64,000 nucleotides of DNA from Soonwooa sp. (GTDB taxonomy: Bacteria; Bacteroidota; Bacteroidia; Flavobacteriales; Weeksellaceae). Position numbers and translations under genes: made by a program. Numbering within the stretch: the first letter of the stretch is position 1; each line of letters opens with the position of its first letter. This document shows, one piece after another, positions 49,358 through 57,075 of this stretch. A model generated the notes under the pieces. That model was given only the letters and a program-made list of their open reading frames with translations. It made no database searches and was not told the origin of the DNA. The stretch is taken from NCBI RefSeq assembly GCF_030151385.1, contig NZ_JASLDS010000073.1, positions 62,001-126,000 of the forward strand, in the 5' to 3' direction.

Positions 49358-50623
49358 TTAAATTTTATTCACTTGCATAATTTCCAAACCAAAATCCTGC
49401 GTCGCGACCAATAGATGGTCAAAAATATCAGATTGTACGCGTTCGTAATCAGCAAGATTGGAGTAGATTGTGAAACAATAAATTTCTAATGGGAGGCCTT
49501 GGGTCGTATTTTCGAGTTGTCGAACAAGGATAATTTCGTTCTGCTCAATATCTGGATTATGCTTAAGATAAGTCTCAACATATTTTCTGAAAACGCCGAT
49601 ATTGGTTAATTGTTGACGGTTAAGATCATATTCGGGATTATGATATTCGTTTTCTTCTTTTTCAATTTCCGAACGTTTTCTTCTAATATAGTCAGAAATC
49701 AAATTCACTTTTTCTAAACGATCGAGATCCTCCTCTTCTAAAAAATGAAAAGATTTAATATTAAAAATCATGGAACGTTTTATACGTCGAAGATTACCCT
49801 CGGTCATCACTTGAAAATTCCTAATCTCAGTGGTCATCAAATCATAAGTTGGCACCGTCGAAATCGTTTTATCAAAGTTCAGAATTTTGGTTGTCAAAAG
49901 ACTTATCTCCATCACATTACCCTCCAAATTATATTTGGGAATACCAATCCAGTCACCAACTTTCAAACTTCGAGAAGTCGCAACATGGATACCAGTAACA
50001 ACACCCAAAATAGTATCCCTAAATACCAAAACCAAAACTGCTGTAATCGCCCCAAGGCTTCCTAAAATAGTACTACTATTAACCTTGAAAACTATTTTCA
50101 CCAATAAAAAAAACAAAATAAGGCCACCCAAAATCTTTAACATTTGGGACATCGCTTTAAAAGCAATAAGCTTGTAATTTTCTTTGATAATGATGTAATA
50201 AATCTCAACCGAACGATAAAGGCGCAAGCCAGCTCCACCAATAACCACTATTTGAATTACTTTGACAATATCATCCAAAACCGATTTAGTCGCAGGATGC
50301 ATTCCTTTATAGAAAAGTGAATCGAGGGCAAAACTGCACAAACCTAATGCAATAACATGCGCAATAGAAATATTAAATTTTGACTCGAAGAGCGCTTCTA
50401 CAAAAGGATATTTATCTTTTTTAAATAAAGATGTTTTCAGAATTTTTAAAAGAAAACGAATTCCCAAATCCACCAAAAGAAAAAAGGCTACTAAAACCAA
50501 AATCTTACTGGCAACCTGAAAAATCCACGCAACATTACCATTAAGAAATTGCGCAAAAAAGACATTAATGCTATCACTAATATCCATCAAAATGTCTCGG
50601 TAATCGCTTAGCTCGTCTTTCAT
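49358..50623 (-). CDS. MscS-type mechanosensitive channel
   Basis: 421 residues. Several N-terminal helices (~25-180), a pore-helix region 'STILGSLGAITAVLVLVFRD' (~195-215) and the beta domain 'LKVGDWIGIPKYNLEGNVME' (the MscS signature), followed by a C-terminal cytoplasmic part with a charged helix. Larger than E. coli MscS, like the YbdG-type Bacteroidota members. Acts as an osmotic safety valve in the membrane. It starts 18 bp before pdxJ and may share its transcript. Confidence 0.92.
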   Translation of the reverse strand: MKDELSDYRDILMDISDSINVFFAQFLNGNVAWIFQVASKILVLVAFFLLVDLGIRFLLKILKTSLFKKDKYPFVEALFESKFNISIAHVIALGLCSFALDSLFYKGMHPATKSVLDDIVKVIQIVVIGGAGLRLYRSVEIYYIIIKENYKLIAFKAMSQMLKILGGLILFFLLVKIVFKVNSSTILGSLGAITAVLVLVFRDTILGVVTGIHVATSRSLKVGDWIGIPKYNLEGNVMEISLLTTKILNFDKTISTVPTYDLMTTEIRNFQVMTEGNLRRIKRSMIFNIKSFHFLEEEDLDRLEKVNLISDYIRRKRSEIEKEENEYHNPEYDLNRQQLTNIGVFRKYVETYLKHNPDIEQNEIILVRQLENTTQGLPLEIYCFTIYSNLADYERVQSDIFDHLLVATQDFGLEIMQVNKI

Positions 50624-50689
50624 ACTTACAAAATTAACAATTTATTCTTCACCTACCCGAAATTCCGTATTTTTATCTCAAATTAAAAT

Positions 50690-51178
50690 ATGCAAGACGG
50701 ATTAATAACATTGGTTAGCATCATACTCCTTATCATCGGGATTCTAGGAACTTTTCTTCCTGTATTGCCCGGTTTGGTTATCAGCTTGGCTGGATTTTTA
50801 ATTTTTAAATTCGGAACAGATTCGCCGATGCCCATGTTATATGTTTGGATTTTTGCGATTTTAACTCTTGCTTCTGCTGTTCTCAATTACGTCATTCCTG
50901 CAAGAACCAATAAGAAATATGGCGGCACACGTTGGGGAAGCATTGGTTCTTTTGTTGGGACTATTGCTGGTATGTTTTTGATTCCCGTTCCGTTTGGTTT
51001 TTTAATCGGGATGCTTTTGGGTGTTTTAATTGGTGAACTTTTACACGATATTAATGATCGGAAAAAAGCTTTTAACTCAATGAAAGGTGCACTGATAGGC
51101 TTTCTTTATGGCACAGGCTTTAACTTTATGGTCGGAATGGCAATGTTTTTGGTAGTGCTTTATTATGCATTTTTTTAA
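50690..51178 (+). CDS. DUF456 membrane protein
   Basis: 162 residues, four hydrophobic segments with glycine-rich turns. 'GILGTFLPVLPGLVISLAGF' and 'GTRWGSIGSFVGTIAGMFLI' are the DUF456 signature. Function unknown. Divergent from the MscS gene. Confidence 0.88.
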   Translation: MQDGLITLVSIILLIIGILGTFLPVLPGLVISLAGFLIFKFGTDSPMPMLYVWIFAILTLASAVLNYVIPARTNKKYGGTRWGSIGSFVGTIAGMFLIPVPFGFLIGMLLGVLIGELLHDINDRKKAFNSMKGALIGFLYGTGFNFMVGMAMFLVVLYYAFF

Positions 51179-51248
51179 ATACATTTAAAACTTAAAAAAA
51201 TAGCCTTAGAATTAAAATAAGCTCCTAGAACTTTTAAAATATTAAACT

Positions 51249-51734
51249 ATGATACGTCCCATTTTTTTAACAACAATTTTATCTTTAGCGATATTAAGTT
51301 GCGATGCTCAAAAGAAAACTACCAAAACCAATACAACAACCTCGACTTCGACTTCGACATCAACCAGCTCTAGCAGCACAACAACCTCTGGTGTGAAAAA
51401 AGTAACTTTAAAAATGGGCGATTACCAACAAATTGCTGGCACTAATCTTAACATTAAATATAACGGAATTATCGAGGATAGCCGTTGTCCAGAGGGCATG
51501 ACTTGCGTTTGGGCAGGCGTTGCTGTTGCAGAATTAGAAGTTATGTCAACAACTTCTCGTCCAAGAACCATCCAATTGGCAACCATGGATATGGAATCTC
51601 GCGGTCTTAAAAAATCAGAAAATGTGTATGGTTACAAAATCAGCTTACAAAATGTGTCGCCTTACCCATCCAATAGCGGAAAATCCGCGAACGCTGCAGA
51701 TGCTGTAAGTTTAGAAATTAAAGAAGATAATTAA
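51249..51734 (+). CDS. Lipoprotein with Thr/Ser-rich linker
   Basis: 161 residues. Lipobox cysteine in 'LSLAILSCDAQ' (C18); then a low-complexity Thr/Ser stretch (~24-48) encoded by TCGACT-like hexamers, and a beta domain with 'DSRCPEGMTCVWAGVAVAEL', a pattern I recognise in small lipoproteins of Bacteroidota with two conserved cysteines. Function unknown; surface or periplasmic. Confidence 0.75.
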   Translation: MIRPIFLTTILSLAILSCDAQKKTTKTNTTTSTSTSTSTSSSSTTTSGVKKVTLKMGDYQQIAGTNLNIKYNGIIEDSRCPEGMTCVWAGVAVAELEVMSTTSRPRTIQLATMDMESRGLKKSENVYGYKISLQNVSPYPSNSGKSANAADAVSLEIKEDN

Positions 51735-51735
51735 T

Positions 51736-52377
51736 TTACCAATTGATGGCAGTTTCGTTTTTAGAAACTAAATAGTCATTGATTTTAGAAAAAACTTTAC
51801 TTCCATAGAATCCACGATGTACCGAAAACGGTGATGGATGCGCAGATTGAAGAATAAAATGCTTAGCAGGATTGATAAGTCCTGCTTTTTTTTGTGCAAA
51901 TGCGCCCCACAATACAAAGACAACATTTTCCTTTTCCTCAGAAACTTTTTGAATGATAAAATCGGTAAATTTTTCCCAACCCAAATCTTTATGAGAATTC
52001 GGTTCGTGGGCTTTAACCGTCAATGTTGCATTGAGCAGCAGAACTCCTTGTTTTCCCCAATCGTCCAACTCGGTTTTGGAACGGTCAATATTGAGATCAT
52101 TTTTTAGTTCAGTAAAAATATTTTTAAGAGATGGTGGTGCTTTAACGCCCTCTGTCACCGAAAAACAAAGTCCATTTGCTTGATTATCGTTGTGATACGG
52201 ATCTTGACCAATAATCACGACTTTAACCTCATCAAAAGGCGTTAACTCCAAAGCTCGAAAAATCTGCTCTTTTGGCGGAAAACATTTATTGGTAGCATAT
52301 TCTTGTTTAACATTTTGCCACAAATTTTTAAAATACGCACTTTCTTTTATCGGTTCTAAAATCTCATTCCAAGTCAT
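51736..52377 (-). CDS. ung: Uracil-DNA glycosylase
   Basis: 213-residue family 1 UDG. The water-activating loop 'IIGQDPYHNDNQANGLCFS' carries the catalytic Asp59; the DNA-intercalation loop 'QSAHPSPFSVHRGF' carries the catalytic His; 'LLLNATLTV' is the uracil-binding strand. Removes uracil from DNA. It ends 1 bp after the stop of the convergent lipoprotein gene. Confidence 0.95.
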   Translation of the reverse strand: MTWNEILEPIKESAYFKNLWQNVKQEYATNKCFPPKEQIFRALELTPFDEVKVVIIGQDPYHNDNQANGLCFSVTEGVKAPPSLKNIFTELKNDLNIDRSKTELDDWGKQGVLLLNATLTVKAHEPNSHKDLGWEKFTDFIIQKVSEEKENVVFVLWGAFAQKKAGLINPAKHFILQSAHPSPFSVHRGFYGSKVFSKINDYLVSKNETAINW

Positions 52378-52469
52378 ATCACAAAAGTAAATGGAATAAT
52401 TTTCTTGAACAAGTGACTTTACGACTCAAGTTTGTATAATTTTTGATAATTTAGAACAAAAGAAAGAAT

Positions 52470-53825
52470 ATGCTTAAAGATTTTTCTAGTCTTGCGAAAG
52501 ACATTAACATACCCATCGAAAATTTGAAAAGATTTGTTCAAGATTTTGATCTTAACATCAATTCTGTGATCAATGATAAAATGCAAGCAACACCAGAGTT
52601 TTCCAAGTTCGTAAAAGAACAAAAAGAATTCCTTGCAAAATACAGTGATGATCTTAACAAAGAAAAAAACGCCAAAGATATTGCAGAAGCCATTTCGAAA
52701 CCTGAAGAAGAAGTAGACGACTTCATCAAAAAAGAACATAAAAACATCTTCGACAACGGCCCTTACAAAACCTCGGTGTCTAGTTTTAACATCGATCGAG
52801 AATTAGGTGGTAACTATCAATTTGTTTACGATTATTTTGGTAAAAAAACACCGCTTTTCCAAAAAGATTTTATCGGTTACAGCGATTTGTATTTCTACAT
52901 TATCGACATGTTGGAACCTTTCACTGATGAGAATCAGCTTAACAATTGGGGAATCCATCGTGCCGCAGGAATCATACTTTATGGACCTCCAGGAAGTGGA
53001 AAAATATTTTGGGCAAAACGCATTGCAAAAATTATTGATTATAAATTTGAGGAGATTCGAAAATCTTATTTAAAAACAAATTTCTTCACACACGAAAAAT
53101 CGGACTTTAATGATTTTTTGATTTCGATTATGAAGCAAGAAAAAATCCTATTGTTTTTGGATGATTTTGACTTGATTATGGAAGAAAAAGAAAGTCAAGA
53201 CAGTTATGCTTGGGAATTAAAGGAAACCAAAAATATCATCTTCCATACTATTGACAAATTTGAGAAAGAGCAAATACTGATGATTGGAGCTGCAAAAAAT
53301 ATTTCCGACATCGATCCAGAGATTCTCGCGCCAGGACGTTTTGATGTGATGATTCCGATTTTTCCACCAAATCCACAGGAACGCGCCGAAATGATTCTTT
53401 ATTATATGATGCAAAATCTAAGCGCAGACGCAACGCTTTTGGAAGTTTTAAAGTACAATAAAGCCGACCAATTGCCTTTCTGGAGAGAGACAGCGCAAAG
53501 GATGAAAGCTTTTTCTAACACGATGATGATTGACTTTACACAAAGTCTGAAAAAACGAATACGAAATCTTTATCTTAAAAAAGAAGTTACAAGCCTTAAG
53601 ATCGACCAAGCAATTATCGACGCTGCGTTAAAAGAAGCTGCAGGCAAACTAACGCAAGAATACCTCGATAGTGTCCTATTGTTTTTGCAAGAAGTAAGCA
53701 TCAATTCTGAGGAAGAATTCTATCCACGAATTTTGACTTTGCAGCAGGAACTTCAATTCTATATGAAAAAAGAAGAACCAATTAGAAGTATTGGTTTTAA
53801 TAAAGAGGACAAGGATGAGAATTAG
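52470..53825 (+). CDS. AAA-family ATPase with altered Walker A
   Basis: 451 residues. The N-terminal part (1-100) is helical and unrelated to known domains; the central AAA domain (~110-330) has Walker A 'YGPPGSGKIFWA' (172-179), Walker B 'ILLFLDDFDLIM' (226-237) and the second region 'IDPEILAPGRFDVMIPIFPP' typical of AAA proteins. Two departures are visible: Ile179 replaces the Ser/Thr that follows the P-loop lysine, and Asp replaces the usual Glu of Walker B (LDD). It may bind but hydrolyse ATP poorly, or act as a remodelling factor with changed chemistry. No known family was recognised. It stands upstream of prfB but that gene has its own promoter. Confidence 0.75.
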   Translation: MLKDFSSLAKDINIPIENLKRFVQDFDLNINSVINDKMQATPEFSKFVKEQKEFLAKYSDDLNKEKNAKDIAEAISKPEEEVDDFIKKEHKNIFDNGPYKTSVSSFNIDRELGGNYQFVYDYFGKKTPLFQKDFIGYSDLYFYIIDMLEPFTDENQLNNWGIHRAAGIILYGPPGSGKIFWAKRIAKIIDYKFEEIRKSYLKTNFFTHEKSDFNDFLISIMKQEKILLFLDDFDLIMEEKESQDSYAWELKETKNIIFHTIDKFEKEQILMIGAAKNISDIDPEILAPGRFDVMIPIFPPNPQERAEMILYYMMQNLSADATLLEVLKYNKADQLPFWRETAQRMKAFSNTMMIDFTQSLKKRIRNLYLKKEVTSLKIDQAIIDAALKEAAGKLTQEYLDSVLLFLQEVSINSEEEFYPRILTLQQELQFYMKKEEPIRSIGFNKEDKDEN

Positions 53826-53860
53826 TTGTTCTAAAATTATTTTTTATACCTCTTAATGTC

Positions 53861-53868
53861 TAATTTTG
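53861..53868 (+). promoter_or_regulatory. -7 promoter element of prfB
   Basis: TAATTTTG matches TAnnTTTG and ends 21 bp before the GTG start of prfB. Confidence 0.5.
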
Positions 53869-53889
53869 CAAATTAATTAGCAAACATCC

Positions 53890-54999
53890 GTGATTAATAA
53901 CGACCAGATAAAAGAAATCAATAATCGAATTCAGGATTTATACAAATATCTTCAAATCGAAAAAAAGAAAATCGAAATCAGTAACGATGACGAAAAAACA
54001 GCTGCGCCTGAATTTTGGAACAATCCAAAAGAAGCTGAAGCTTTTCTAAAACAACTTCGTTCCAAGAAAAAATGGGTTGAAGATTACGAGGCTATTTTCA
54101 CCGAATTTGAAGATTTACAAGTTCTATTGGAGTTTGCAAAAGAAGATGCAGACAGCGAAAAAGACTTGGATGAAAACTTTCCAAAACTTGTCGAAAAAAT
54201 CGAAAACCTTGAGTTCAAAAATATGCTTTCCAACGAAGGCGACGAGCTTTCGGCAGTTCTTCAGATAACAGCTGGCGCGGGCGGAACCGAGAGTTGCGAC
54301 TGGGCAAGCATGCTAATGCGTATGTACATTATGTGGGCAGAAAAACAAGGTTACAAAGTAAAAGAGCTCAACTTCCAAGAAGGCGATGTTGCAGGTGTCA
54401 AAACGGTGACTTTGGAGATTGAAGGTGAATTTGCTTTTGGTTATTTAAAAGGTGAAAACGGTGTCCATCGCTTGGTGAGAATTTCGCCGTTCGACAGTAA
54501 TGCGAAGCGCCATACGAGTTTTGCTTCGGTTTACGTTTATCCTTTGGTTGATGATACGATTGAGATTAACATTAATCCTGCCGATATTAGTTTCGAGACC
54601 ATGCGTTCTTCGGGTGCTGGTGGGCAAAATGTTAACAAGGTCGAAACCGCTGTTAGACTTCGACATGCTCCAACTGGCATTATTATCGAAAACTCAGAAT
54701 CACGTTCGCAACTTCAGAACAAAGAAAAAGCAATGCAACTCTTGAAGTCTCGACTTTATGAAATGGAGCTTGAAGAAAAAATGCGTGCGAGAAACGAAAT
54801 CGAAGCCAACAAAATGAAAATTGAATGGGGAAGCCAGATCCGAAACTATGTTATGCATCCATACAAATTGGTGAAAGATGTACGCTCTGGTTTTGAAACT
54901 TCTGATGTTGATGGTGTGATGAACGGTAACATTACAGGTTTCCTAAAATCGTTCCTAATGGCAGAAGGGCAAGCTGACACTGACGAAAGTCAGTTTTAA
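53890..54999 (+). CDS. prfB: Peptide chain release factor 2
   Basis: 369 residues. Terminates translation at UGA and UAA. The RF2 tripeptide S-P-F is present in 'LVRISPFDSNAKRH', and the peptidyl-hydrolase motif GGQ in 'SSGAGGQNVNKVETAVRL'. The start is GTG at 53890; an in-frame TAG lies immediately upstream (53878-53880), so no earlier start exists. Many prfB genes need a +1 frameshift at a CTT-TGA site around codon 25. Here the equivalent place reads CTT CAA ('KYLQIEKKK'), the frame is unbroken, and no frameshift is required. Confidence 0.96.
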   Translation: MINNDQIKEINNRIQDLYKYLQIEKKKIEISNDDEKTAAPEFWNNPKEAEAFLKQLRSKKKWVEDYEAIFTEFEDLQVLLEFAKEDADSEKDLDENFPKLVEKIENLEFKNMLSNEGDELSAVLQITAGAGGTESCDWASMLMRMYIMWAEKQGYKVKELNFQEGDVAGVKTVTLEIEGEFAFGYLKGENGVHRLVRISPFDSNAKRHTSFASVYVYPLVDDTIEININPADISFETMRSSGAGGQNVNKVETAVRLRHAPTGIIIENSESRSQLQNKEKAMQLLKSRLYEMELEEKMRARNEIEANKMKIEWGSQIRNYVMHPYKLVKDVRSGFETSDVDGVMNGNITGFLKSFLMAEGQADTDESQF

Positions 55000-55059
55000 A
55001 AGCGATAAATTTTAACTAAAATTAACGCCCTTTATCATAGATAAAATTAATCAATTAAG

Positions 55060-55067
55060 TATATTTG
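55060..55067 (+). promoter_or_regulatory. -7 promoter element of the DedA gene
   Basis: TATATTTG, a full TAnnTTTG match, ends 16 bp before the ATG at 55084. Confidence 0.65.
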
Positions 55068-55083
55068 CGACACAAAATTTAAT

Positions 55084-55770
55084 ATGGAACACTTCGAAAG
55101 TTGGAAAGATTTATTAAACCCTGAGTTTTATATCAAAATGGGTGGGTTTTGGTTGATATTATTTATCATTTTCGCTGAAACTGGATTATTCGTTGGATTC
55201 TTTCTACCAGGCGATTCATTGCTTTTTGTATCAGGAATTTATGCTGTAGAAATCATTAAAGAAACTTTTGGAGGAAGTGGCAACGATTTGCTAGACACCA
55301 CAATTCTTGCAGGTTGTATTTCATTAGCAGCAATTATCGGTAACGAAATTGGATATTATTTTGGTGTTAAAACAGGACCATCTTTATATAAGCGTCCTGA
55401 CACAATGCTTTTCAAAAAGAAATACCTTTACCAAGCGCACGACTTTTTCGAAACACACGGTAGCTTAGCCGTTATTATGGCAAGATTTTTACCAGTGGTA
55501 AGAACTTTCACACCAATTGTTGCTGGTATTGTGAAAATGGATAAAAAACGTTTTTTAATCGATAACATTATTGGTGCGGTGCTTTGGTCATTCAGTTTGG
55601 TATTTGCTGGACATTATTTAGATAAAGTTTTCAAAGACCAATTCGGGATCGATCTTAAATCTCACCTAGAGTGGATCATCATTATCATCGTCCTTGTAAC
55701 AACACTTCCAGTATTAATTAAATTTGTGTTTGGTACTAAAAAAGAAGAACCAAAAGGTCCTCAAGAATAA
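55084..55770 (+). CDS. DedA-family membrane protein
   Basis: 228 residues, several membrane helices with re-entrant loops. 'ETGLFVGFFLPGDSLLFVSG' and 'FETHGSLAVIMARFLPVVRT' with 'FTPIVAGIVKMDKKRFL' hold the family's conserved Glu/Asp and Arg residues. DedA proteins recycle or flip undecaprenyl phosphate and phospholipids and support membrane potential; which of these applies here is unknown. A terminator follows at 55791-55820. Confidence 0.93.
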   Translation: MEHFESWKDLLNPEFYIKMGGFWLILFIIFAETGLFVGFFLPGDSLLFVSGIYAVEIIKETFGGSGNDLLDTTILAGCISLAAIIGNEIGYYFGVKTGPSLYKRPDTMLFKKKYLYQAHDFFETHGSLAVIMARFLPVVRTFTPIVAGIVKMDKKRFLIDNIIGAVLWSFSLVFAGHYLDKVFKDQFGIDLKSHLEWIIIIIVLVTTLPVLIKFVFGTKKEEPKGPQE

Positions 55771-55790
55771 AAATTTCATAAATTATATTA

Positions 55791-55820
55791 AAAAAGAATC
55801 TCAATGAGGTTCTTTTTTTT
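55791..55820 (+). terminator. Terminator after the DedA gene
   Basis: Stem AGAATCTC / GAGGTTCT (one G-T pair, loop AAT) followed by TTTTTTTT. Confidence 0.75.
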
Positions 55821-55872
55821 GTTTGCGGCATATATTTTTCTATATTCGACAAAGAAAATAAAATAACACAAT

Positions 55873-56553
55873 ATGCAAACACTCGTATCGCAAGCTACCG
55901 ACTTAGAAAAGGCGGAGTTTTACAAAAAAACCTATGGCCACGTTGCTTTAGCAATTTTGGCATTTATCGTTGTCGAAACAATCCTTATCAACATTGTTCC
56001 AGAACAATACATTATATCGATGGTTTCACAAAAATTTGTATGGCTATTTATCATTGGTGCATTCTGGTTAGCTTCTACCCTAGCTAGCAAATGGACTTTT
56101 GCACAAAGCCGCTCTACACAATACATGGGGCTTGGTTTTTATGTATTGTTAGAAGCCATAATCTTCCTACCGATAATGTATATCGCAGTTAATATTACAG
56201 GATTGGACGTGGTATATCAAGCAGCAGTTCTGACCGCAGCTTTATTCGTTGGATTAAGTGCTTATGCTTTCTTTAGTAAAACAGATTTCTCGTTTTTAAG
56301 ATCAATCATTGTAATTGGTGGATTTGTAGCATTAGGACTTATTGTTGCAGGCGCAATCTTCGGTTTCAATCTAGGACTTTGGTTTTCGGTTGGGATGGTA
56401 TTAATTGCAGCTGCAAGTATCCTTTACCAAACTAGCAAACTAAAAGATGCCTATGCAACAGATCAATATGTTGGTGCATCGTTACAATTATTCTCTTCAA
56501 TCATGTTATTATTCTGGTACATCCTTAGAATCTTGATGAGTAGAAGAAGTTAA
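55873..56553 (+). CDS. Bax inhibitor-1/YccA-family membrane protein
   Basis: 226 residues with seven hydrophobic segments. 'HVALAILAFIVVETILIN' at helix 1 and the closing 'GASLQLFSSIMLLFWYILRI' fit the UPF0005/BI-1 fold, with acidic residues expected near the last helix. Bacterial members are calcium-leak or protease-linked membrane proteins (YccA binds FtsH). Function here unproven. Confidence 0.85.
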   Translation: MQTLVSQATDLEKAEFYKKTYGHVALAILAFIVVETILINIVPEQYIISMVSQKFVWLFIIGAFWLASTLASKWTFAQSRSTQYMGLGFYVLLEAIIFLPIMYIAVNITGLDVVYQAAVLTAALFVGLSAYAFFSKTDFSFLRSIIVIGGFVALGLIVAGAIFGFNLGLWFSVGMVLIAAASILYQTSKLKDAYATDQYVGASLQLFSSIMLLFWYILRILMSRRS

Positions 56554-56576
56554 TCAAATCAATATAGCAAAAAAGA

Positions 56577-56607
56577 AAGGCTCAGATTTTAAAATCTGAG
56601 CCTTTTT
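56577..56607. terminator. Bidirectional terminator between the BI-1 gene and the DUF4286 gene
   Basis: Perfect stem AGGCTCAGATTTT / AAAATCTGAGCCT with an A-run and T-run on either side. The stop codon of the DUF4286 gene (56589-56591) lies within the stem. Confidence 0.9.
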
Positions 56608-56903
56608 GGATTTAACATCGTTGGGAAAATCATGACCTCTTGTCCAAAAACCTTTTCGATACGTTCGGTGATATTTGGAAGTTCGCTTAACAAAAAACCT
56701 TGTCGCAAATCCTCATCAGCAAAAACTAAAAGGAGATTGGTATTTCGTCCCTCTCTTAGCATTTCGGTATCTACTTCGGATAAGATATATTTGTCCACAT
56801 CCATAAGATTTTCGACCATCGCAAATAGTTCATTCTCACAATATTGACCCCATTCTGCCAACCTATTCTCGGTTGTGTGAAAAGTGATACTTAAAATACT
56901 CAT
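56589..56903 (-). CDS. DUF4286 family protein
   Basis: 104 residues. 'MSILSITFHTTENRLAEWGQ' region, 'EVDTEMLREGRNTNLLLVFAD' and 'FGQEVMIFPTMLNPKRLRF' are the conserved DUF4286 pattern, a small ferredoxin-like alpha/beta protein found in Bacteroidota, function unknown. Divergent from gyrA with 172 bp between them. Confidence 0.85.
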   Translation of the reverse strand: MSILSITFHTTENRLAEWGQYCENELFAMVENLMDVDKYILSEVDTEMLREGRNTNLLLVFADEDLRQGFLLSELPNITERIEKVFGQEVMIFPTMLNPKRLRF

Positions 56904-57075
56904 TTATTTGATTTTAATTAGATAATTAGTTGAATTCGATAGGCAATATTAGGCAAAATTTTCGTATTTTAGCAGATGCATTTGCTAATGGAAAATTTTA
57001 GCAAAAATACAATTAAAATCAAATTTTAAGAAATAGAAAAAAGGGAATTTTCCCGATTAATTTTAAAGAATATAG

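Noticed and set aside
53930..53975. Programmed frameshift in prfB.
   Set aside because: No in-frame stop exists near codon 25; the frame is continuous.
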